Below are positions 15,917-21,451 of a stretch of DNA of 21,451 nt, one piece after another (position 1 is the first letter of the stretch; each line of letters begins with the position of its first letter). Made by a program: the position numbers and the translations under genes. The notes under the pieces were generated by a model. That model worked only from the letters and a program-made list of their open reading frames with translations, ran no database searches and was not told the DNA's origin. This DNA comes from Bacteroidales bacterium (GTDB lineage Bacteria > Bacteroidota > Bacteroidia > Bacteroidales > VadinHA17): positions 1 through 21,451 of the forward strand of contig DNOQ01000184.1 of NCBI GenBank assembly GCA_003501665.1, written 5' to 3'.

Positions 15917-17969
15917 TTTTTTTCTTTGATTTAAAATTCAATATTCCTGCTTTTAAGACTTTCTCTTTGTCTTTATAATATTCCGGGCCGCTGAGTGATT
16001 TAAGATACTCAATCAGCTCGTTGAGTTGAATTTTTGTAAAATCGTTAACAGTCCCGTGAGTATTATCCGCAGCATATTTCGTCCATATCTCCTCGAGTGT
16101 CAGAGCAAGACCATGATGGAGGTAAGGAGGTGAAGCGTATATATTATTCAGATGGGGTGTATCGAACAACATCGAGTCATCGCTTGCCAGAAGAGACCCC
16201 ACATCTTCCATCTGCTTATGTGTGAAATAGGGAGGGGGATGACATGTGATGCAACGCTGTTTAGGAGGTATTTCGTTTCCAAGATTATCGTGTGTCCGCT
16301 CAAACAATTCTTTACCCCTTAATTGCATTGCATTTAATTCACCTGTAGGATTATAAAGCAAATTAGGAGGATATGGTATTCCGGTAACAATATATGCCAC
16401 AAGAGCATCAAGTTCCTTGTAGCTGAAGGGTTCATTTCTTGTGAGCACAGTTGAAAAACGCATACCATCCTGCTTATATATCGTCTGGTTTTTTCCGTTC
16501 CATTTGAAAGGAGGGGTATCACCAATATCTCTCAGCGACTGTGTATTTGCAAGGTTACGGCCCATATCCTTTGAAGCCATGTTATAAACAAGTCCGTCTT
16601 CATGAGCATCAGGATGACATGTGAAACATGAATACTGATTCTGAAAAGTACCCTTCGAATTATTTAACAACCTTCTTCCAAGCCTTGCCACTGTAATCCT
16701 CCGTGGACCACCAAGATCTATAGTCCTTACCATTTCCAGGGTTTCAGTGTTAATTACTCCGATCCTGTCCTCGAGATGTTCTGCAACAAACAATAGTTTT
16801 CCATCGGGAGATAACAGCAGACCTTTTGGATTTGCTCCGGTTGGAATACGTTTAATCAAAAAACGGCTGCTCAGACCCAGGTAGTTACTGAAATATTCAA
16901 GCTCTTCCGGGGAAGATTCATTTATAATTACCCGCAGTGAATCAACATCCACAACTGAAATAGTGTTGACCCCTGCATGAGAAATGAATGCCCTTTTGCC
17001 GTCAGGAGTTATAGCAATATCAAACGGATCGGCAAAATATGAATTTGGTTCGTCAAGCAGAAACTGAATGATCCTGCCATCCGGCTTATTTTCAATAATA
17101 CCTATCCCGTTTGTCATCATGAATCCTCTTTCAACCTGAATCGAAGGAACAAGGTTTTTTGGCCGGATAAGCGGGATTAACGCGAAATCGTTTTCAGGAG
17201 TAAAAGCGATATTCTCAAGCATATATGCCGATTCAACATCTTTACGCTCACTTATCATCCTGGTCTTGTCATTTATGACAGTGAGTTCGCATACTACAGG
17301 CTCACCGTATGGAACAAGAAGTGCACGCCGGCTTGTAACATATAATTTGCTGCTATCAGCCGACATCTGTATGCCCGTGGGATTATTTCCTGCGGTGAGC
17401 CTCTTTTCTTCCTTTCCCGTAGCTAAACTTATTACCGATATGTCTGAAGTATAGGAATTTACAACATACAGATATTTTTCATCAGAACTAAGTGCAAGAC
17501 CTGCAGGACCGTTACCGGTTCTAAGTGTATCGGTTACCTTCATTTTTTGAAGATCGATCACAGATAAATTGCCGGACCACTGGTTACTGACATAAGCATA
17601 GTTGTTCCTGCCATCAAGGATCACTGTATGCGGCCTGTTACCAACTTCAATCTTGTTTATAAGCCTGCCTTTATCAGTATCAACAATCAGAAGTTTATTC
17701 CCTTCTTCAGCAACAACATATAAAGTTCCGCCATCATTTGATGATGCAAGGTTGAAAGGAGAATAATAATCGGCATTGATTATTTTCGGGATAAGCCCGG
17801 TTTTCTGAGTGTACAGATGGCATGAAAAACAATTCAGCGGATGATCTTCCGTGGCTGTCTGGTAATTAACATGTGCCCTGGCCCACCTGTGAAATGGCGG
17901 ATAAATAAGAAGAATTAGAATTGACATCAACCCGGTTATTATGATAAGTTTTTTATATATACTATTCAT
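15894..17969 (-). CDS. YVTN propeller fused to MauG/cytochrome c peroxidase-like tri-haem c-type cytochrome
   Basis: A 691-residue protein with an N-terminal hydrophobic segment (LIIITGLMSILILLIYPPF, 8-26) that is either a membrane anchor or an uncleaved signal. Haem site 1 is CFSCH (47-51). Residues about 70-430 are a YVTN/lactonase-type propeller (GTLYVVAEEGNKLLIVDTD, YAYVSNQWSGNLSVIDL and later blades). Residues about 435-670 carry haem sites CFTCH (448-452) and CITCH (573-577) within the di-haem peroxidase pattern, including SLRDIGDTPPFKWNG. Family members reduce peroxide or carry out long-range oxidation in the periplasm; MauG itself modifies a protein partner. The extra N-terminal haem could pass electrons to the di-haem unit. 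It follows the HzsA-related gene by 6 bp and overlaps the Reg_prop gene by 23 bp. The catalytic substrate is not predictable by eye. Confidence 0.87.
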   Translation of the reverse strand: MNSIYKKLIIITGLMSILILLIYPPFHRWARAHVNYQTATEDHPLNCFSCHLYTQKTGLIPKIINADYYSPFNLASSNDGGTLYVVAEEGNKLLIVDTDKGRLINKIEVGNRPHTVILDGRNNYAYVSNQWSGNLSVIDLQKMKVTDTLRTGNGPAGLALSSDEKYLYVVNSYTSDISVISLATGKEEKRLTAGNNPTGIQMSADSSKLYVTSRRALLVPYGEPVVCELTVINDKTRMISERKDVESAYMLENIAFTPENDFALIPLIRPKNLVPSIQVERGFMMTNGIGIIENKPDGRIIQFLLDEPNSYFADPFDIAITPDGKRAFISHAGVNTISVVDVDSLRVIINESSPEELEYFSNYLGLSSRFLIKRIPTGANPKGLLLSPDGKLLFVAEHLEDRIGVINTETLEMVRTIDLGGPRRITVARLGRRLLNNSKGTFQNQYSCFTCHPDAHEDGLVYNMASKDMGRNLANTQSLRDIGDTPPFKWNGKNQTIYKQDGMRFSTVLTRNEPFSYKELDALVAYIVTGIPYPPNLLYNPTGELNAMQLRGKELFERTHDNLGNEIPPKQRCITCHPPPYFTHKQMEDVGSLLASDDSMLFDTPHLNNIYASPPYLHHGLALTLEEIWTKYAADNTHGTVNDFTKIQLNELIEYLKSLSGPEYYKDKEKVLKAGILNFKSKKKNEATVKK

Positions 17970-17975
17970 AATATA

Positions 17976-19400
17976 TTATTCCAGTTCTACAGTTTTTTCT
18001 TTAATCTCTGTCAGATGGACAGGTATAATGACAGGTGGTTTCTTTACTGCAAGAGGGATCTTGTTCACCGGCACCACTTCCGGATCCTCATGGCAGCCCA
18101 CACATCCCCTCCTTTCATTTGGACGTAACCAAAGCCATGTACAGGGTCCGCTGAGAGTTTGCCCTTTCTCATCAAGTGTACGGATCCGGAATGGTTGGTC
18201 CGCTAAAATCTTAAGCTGAAATGAACCATCTTCTTCAACCGGCACGATCCCGTAAGTTGAATCTGGTCCCATTACTTCAATAAGGCTGGCTTTTATCGGT
18301 CCAGCAGCATCAGTCCTGAATTTATATCCGGTGAAATTAATATCCTGACATAACAGTAATCCGGTCTTAACCTGCATATCAACCTCGCTTGGAAGTTTTT
18401 TCGGCCGCTCACAGGCTGCAGCAACAACAACATCCAGAATATCATATTGCGGATCGGAAAATACCAGCCTTCCGGGGATTCCGGTTTCAGGATCAAATTC
18501 ATAAAGTGCGAATTTATCTGAGCCTGTACTACGATATGAAACAAGATACCTGCAGGATGTAACCGGCAAAACAGAACGGTATCCTTCTTTGTCTGCTGAA
18601 AGGTTGATCCGGCTGTGCAAAGGCCGGTTATAGGTCACAGAAGCCGGCAATCCGCCTGTACTATTATTTCCTGCTGATTCCAGGAAGATGATCCTGCCGT
18701 CGCATGTCTCACGCGGATCGCTGGTCATTATGTTCTTTCCTTTATTCATGTAAAACATATCAGCCTTTGTTCCGTCAGGTCGCATAACCATAAGCATCGC
18801 ATCATTTTTCTCCGGCATAAGCTGTCTGCTTACAGTCAGCAACCGGCCATCCTTCAATACATGTGTCGCGTAGTTATCAGTCGGGCTGAAAGTGATCTGC
18901 CGGATATCAGATCCTTCGAGGTTGCAGGTATAAAGACAATGCGCAGATCCCACAGTATCGTTGACTGTAAGTTTACTGAAAACCACGCGCCCTGAAGGCA
19001 GATACACAGGATCGGTACAATTCTCCCTGAATGATGTGATCTGCCTGTATTTAAGATTGTCCAGGCTCATTTCCCATATATGCCATATATCCCCCGGTTT
19101 TTTCTGACCTGTAAAAAGTATATGCCTTCCATCAAAGGATATTTCGGGATATGCTGCAGAATGAAAATCACCGGTCAATAATCTGACCGATCCGGGCTTT
19201 TCCGGATTAAAGGCTATGATTCTTGCACCGGTAATGTACCTTCCCGGATCCGGTTCATTTTCCTGTATGAGGTAATTTAACTGTGCTTCTGTGGCTATCA
19301 TCATTCCGGATTTTACCTTTTTACAACCACCCGCAATCAAAAAGAGACAAAGGATAAAGGCAGATGACAGATATATGATGAATATCCTGCGAACTTTCAT
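17976..19400 (-). CDS. HzsA-related mono-haem lipoprotein with PD40-type propeller
   Basis: 474 residues from ATG 19400. The open frame continues to 19448, but starting at 19400 puts a lipoprotein signal (IAGGC, Cys26) in the right place and avoids overlap with the upstream gene. Residues about 55-330 are a TolB/PD40-like propeller (YPEISFDGRHILFTG, DPVYLPSGRVVFS, HVLKDGRLLTVSRQ). The C-terminal part carries the pattern typical of proteins related to the middle/haem domain of hydrazine synthase alpha: PVEEDGSFQLKILADQPFRI, LWLRPNERRGCVGCHEDP, with one haem site CVGCH (433-437). A true hydrazine synthase would need more haems and partner subunits that are absent, so an electron-transfer or oxidase partner role is likelier. 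It lies 10 bp after the CRTAC1 stop and 6 bp before the tri-haem cytochrome. Extra cysteines (for example HCLYTC, 154-159) are unexplained. Confidence 0.83.
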   Translation of the reverse strand: MKVRRIFIIYLSSAFILCLFLIAGGCKKVKSGMMIATEAQLNYLIQENEPDPGRYITGARIIAFNPEKPGSVRLLTGDFHSAAYPEISFDGRHILFTGQKKPGDIWHIWEMSLDNLKYRQITSFRENCTDPVYLPSGRVVFSKLTVNDTVGSAHCLYTCNLEGSDIRQITFSPTDNYATHVLKDGRLLTVSRQLMPEKNDAMLMVMRPDGTKADMFYMNKGKNIMTSDPRETCDGRIIFLESAGNNSTGGLPASVTYNRPLHSRINLSADKEGYRSVLPVTSCRYLVSYRSTGSDKFALYEFDPETGIPGRLVFSDPQYDILDVVVAAACERPKKLPSEVDMQVKTGLLLCQDINFTGYKFRTDAAGPIKASLIEVMGPDSTYGIVPVEEDGSFQLKILADQPFRIRTLDEKGQTLSGPCTWLWLRPNERRGCVGCHEDPEVVPVNKIPLAVKKPPVIIPVHLTEIKEKTVELE

Positions 19401-19410
19401 ACCAAAAGAT

Positions 19411-21084
19411 TTACGGCTCAGTAATTTCAAGTATCTGGTTTGCTTCAATATTTTCGATGATCTGAACTTTACCTGACGGCCATTTTATTTCGATCTTTTC
19501 CACCATAATATTTTTTGCGAGACCGAAATGTATCCTCGGATCATTCTGGGAGAGATATCCTGTAGTGCTTTTCTTTACGGCTGTCTGGGTTTTCCCTCCT
19601 GAGGTCAGCATGATCTTTGATCCGATCCCATCGCGATTACTTATCTTGCCTGTCAGCTTTATTATCAGCCAGTTATTAAGGTTCCCCTTGTTATTACGGA
19701 GTAATACCGAGTAATCATTCAGGTTCATTATAAAAATATCAAGGTCTCCGTCGTTGTCATAATCGCCTATACAGGCTCCTCTTCCTACAAGTTCCCTGTG
19801 AAAATATTCTCCCAGTTCGAGTGAAATATCCCTGAATTTACCGTTCCCTTCGTTCCTGAAAACCTGATCTTCCTGTCCGTAGAGGTGCTTCAGGGCTCCG
19901 TTTGTTTTAAATATATCCACATCGCCATCGTTGTCATAATCCATAAAAGATGATGACCAGCCCACAAACTGGGCAGCAGCCATGGAGATGTTTGATGCAA
20001 TTCCTTTGTCAATAAATACTCCGTTCCCCATATTTTCGTAAAGTGAACAATATGTGTCATCCGATACGAACATGTCGATGAGTCCGTCACCATTATAATC
20101 GGCATAATCAACCGACATGCTTACTGTTGCCTCTCCTGCCTGGCTGAATGCGGTACCGGACAATGTACCATAATCCACAAACCTCTTACCCCCTTCATTA
20201 TGCCAGAGATAATTCAGCGTATGATCGTTTGCAACATAAATATCAACCCATCCGTCGTCATCATAATCGGCTGAGCCGACACCCATTGCCCTGCCATCAA
20301 TATCGGTTATACCCATCTTATCGGTAACGTCTTCAAATGTACCATCACCGTTATTGTGATATAAGACGTCTTTCTGGGCATCATATGCCATCGGGCCGGG
20401 AAAGCCGTCAGGGGCATAATAGTATTTGTAACCGGGATCAAATTCAAGGAAATTTCCGACATAGAGATCCAGAAAGCTGTCATTGTCATAATCGAGCCAG
20501 GTGGCTCCGATACTGCATTCATTGCCTCCGGCAACATTTGCACGTTTTGTAATATCGGTAAACGTTCCGTTCCCGTTATTCTTAAGTAAAACATTAGGTC
20601 CGTAATTACTTAGATACAGATCCGGATATCCGTCGTTGTTAAAATCGCCCGATGAAACTCCCATGGTGTACCAGGGCCCCCCCACACCGGCTTTTTTAGT
20701 AACATCCTCAAATGTTCCGTCACCCTTGTTCCTGAAAAGTTTATTTCCAGTCACCTCTGCCGGTTTTTCACTCTTTATGAAACCCTCAATCCACATCCCG
20801 CTGCAGGCATATATATCTATAAAGCCATCCTGATTATAATCCAGGAAAACCGCTCCTCCTCCGTCGGACTCAATAATATTGCTAAGCTCTTCCTCCCCGA
20901 TGGAATGCTTGAAGATAAGCCCTATTTCCTTTGAAATCTCCTGGAAAAAGTCATTATTCGGAGAAGGTACAGCGGCTGCTGACTCGATTTCTGATTTCGG
21001 GGATGGTTTACTCCCTGAACGGCATCCTGATATAAATAATGCTATAAAAAAAATCAGGAAATAAAGCTGCTTGCTGAATATCAT
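19411..21084 (-). CDS. CRTAC1-like lipoprotein: FG-GAP propeller plus ASPIC/UnbV (proximal paralogue)
   Basis: A 557-residue predicted lipoprotein (lipobox FISGC, Cys21) followed by a Ser/Pro-rich linker to about residue 44. Seven calcium loops (first LDYNQDGFID, 81-90; last DYDNDGDLD) predict a seven-bladed propeller. The third loop, DYDNDSFLD, has Ser for Gly; the third loop of the distal paralogue is also altered. Residues about 469-557 are the ASPIC/UnbV domain with TTGYLSQNDPRIHFGLA and IEIKWPSGK. Homologous vertebrate CRTAC1 is a secreted calcium-binding matrix protein; bacterial members are of unknown function. This is the first gene of the minus-strand operon and is preceded by 367 bp of non-coding sequence. 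Its stop is 10 bp before the HzsA-related start, so an association with the haem proteins is plausible. Confidence 0.9.
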   Translation of the reverse strand: MIFSKQLYFLIFFIALFISGCRSGSKPSPKSEIESAAAVPSPNNDFFQEISKEIGLIFKHSIGEEELSNIIESDGGGAVFLDYNQDGFIDIYACSGMWIEGFIKSEKPAEVTGNKLFRNKGDGTFEDVTKKAGVGGPWYTMGVSSGDFNNDGYPDLYLSNYGPNVLLKNNGNGTFTDITKRANVAGGNECSIGATWLDYDNDSFLDLYVGNFLEFDPGYKYYYAPDGFPGPMAYDAQKDVLYHNNGDGTFEDVTDKMGITDIDGRAMGVGSADYDDDGWVDIYVANDHTLNYLWHNEGGKRFVDYGTLSGTAFSQAGEATVSMSVDYADYNGDGLIDMFVSDDTYCSLYENMGNGVFIDKGIASNISMAAAQFVGWSSSFMDYDNDGDVDIFKTNGALKHLYGQEDQVFRNEGNGKFRDISLELGEYFHRELVGRGACIGDYDNDGDLDIFIMNLNDYSVLLRNNKGNLNNWLIIKLTGKISNRDGIGSKIMLTSGGKTQTAVKKSTTGYLSQNDPRIHFGLAKNIMVEKIEIKWPSGKVQIIENIEANQILEITEP

Positions 21085-21451
21085 GATTTAATTGATTAGA
21101 AATTGGTAAGTAGTCAGGTTTTTTCAACAAAAACAAACCTTCTTCGAAGTTGTCTAAGGTCACAAACTGGTTAAGCAGTTAATGTACTAATATAACTCAA
21201 GGCTATTAAACAATGATTAAAATATCATTAATTTTAGATTAAGAAACTAATCTGCATTCAGACTGAATTTAATAACCTGTTTTAATTCATTCAGTCAGCT
21301 AATTTATTGGATTCCATTGTTTTACTTAGTGATCCCGATAGCTCCCTATAACTTTCAGGATGGGACTGGCCGGGACCTTTGAGATCCTGCTATTTGGTAA
21401 AATATTAATATCACCCGTCATTTATGAAGAATTTACCCTTCAATGAAGAAT
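21085..21451. other. Non-coding region upstream of the minus-strand operon
   Basis: This AT-rich stretch holds no supported gene. It contains the palindrome CTTCGAAG (21142-21149), an inverted repeat GACTGAAT / ATTCAGTC (21261-21268 / 21289-21296) joined to a mirror-like ATTCAGACTGAAT (21256-21268), and a GC-richer patch (about 21332-21396) with CCCGATAGCTCCC and GATGGGACTGGCCGGGACC words resembling Bacteroidota intergenic repeats. The promoter for the long operon should be here. Confidence 0.5.
21134..21166 (-). promoter_or_regulatory. Weak candidate Bacteroidota promoter for the nine-gene run
   Basis: On the minus strand a TTTG (21166-21163) lies 21 bases upstream of AAGGTTTG (21141-21134). 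The known Bacteroidota pattern is TTTG, about 19-21 bases, then TAnnTTTG. The TTTG halves and spacing fit, but the conserved TA is replaced by AA. It lies 50 bp upstream of the first start codon, a sensible leader length. Confidence 0.2.

Noticed and set aside
17976..19400. Genuine hydrazine synthase (anammox)
   Set aside because: Only one CXXCH is present, the beta/gamma subunits are absent, and the organism signature is Bacteroidota rather than an anammox planctomycete; only a domain relationship is supported.
19401..19448. 16-codon N-terminal extension of the HzsA-related protein
   Set aside because: It overlaps the end of the CRTAC1 gene and would bury the lipoprotein signal; starting at 19400 gives a proper signal peptide.
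21424..21451. Possible start of a plus-strand gene at ATG 21424 (MKNLPFNEE)
   Set aside because: Only nine codons are visible before the window ends and there is no ribosome site, so it cannot be supported.

Overview
The window looks like a piece of a Bacteroidota chromosome, probably an environmental Bacteroidales or Marinilabiliales-type lineage. This is an inference. It rests on the abundance of short lipoprotein signal peptides, weak or absent Shine-Dalgarno sequences, FG-GAP/ASPIC proteins of the kind common in this phylum, and intergenic clutter of degenerate short repeats (CCAACTG-type heptamers, CTCCGTAG repeats, GGGGG/CCCCC palindromes). I see no rRNA, tRNA, CRISPR array, integrase or transposase.

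Layout. Positions 1-1782 (minus strand) hold two secreted carbohydrate-active enzymes: a GH20-like hydrolase cut by the window edge and a GH5-family lipoprotein. Positions 1783-2201 are non-coding and contain an 18-bp perfect palindrome and an interleaved pair of inverted repeats. On the plus strand follow a small secreted hypothetical protein (2202-2522) and, overlapping it by ATGA, a 1109-residue double-propeller FG-GAP/ASPIC protein (2519-5848). A repeat-rich convergent spacer (5849-5944) separates these from a long minus-strand run that fills the rest of the window to 21084.

Read in transcription order (21084 down to 5945), the minus-strand run is: CRTAC1-like lipoprotein; HzsA-related mono-haem lipoprotein; YVTN propeller fused to a MauG/cytochrome c peroxidase-like tri-haem protein; membrane-anchored Reg_prop propeller; LivJ-type binding protein 1; DAHP synthase; LivJ-type binding protein 2; TPR-propeller-ASPIC lipoprotein; second CRTAC1-like lipoprotein. 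The first seven genes have gaps of at most 20 bp or overlap, so they are probably one operon. The last two follow after a 100-bp gap.

The dominant pattern is beta-propellers. Five FG-GAP propellers in four proteins each carry exactly seven calcium-loop motifs. Three propellers of other families (YVTN, PD40/HzsA-type and Reg_prop) sit between them. Together with four predicted c-type haem sites and two substrate-binding proteins without an ABC permease or ATPase, this suggests an envelope-located assembly that binds a ligand and moves electrons. A cytoplasmic DAHP synthase that appears to lack a regulatory domain is embedded in the operon. Individual family assignments are fairly secure; the joint function is unknown and is treated as hypothesis.
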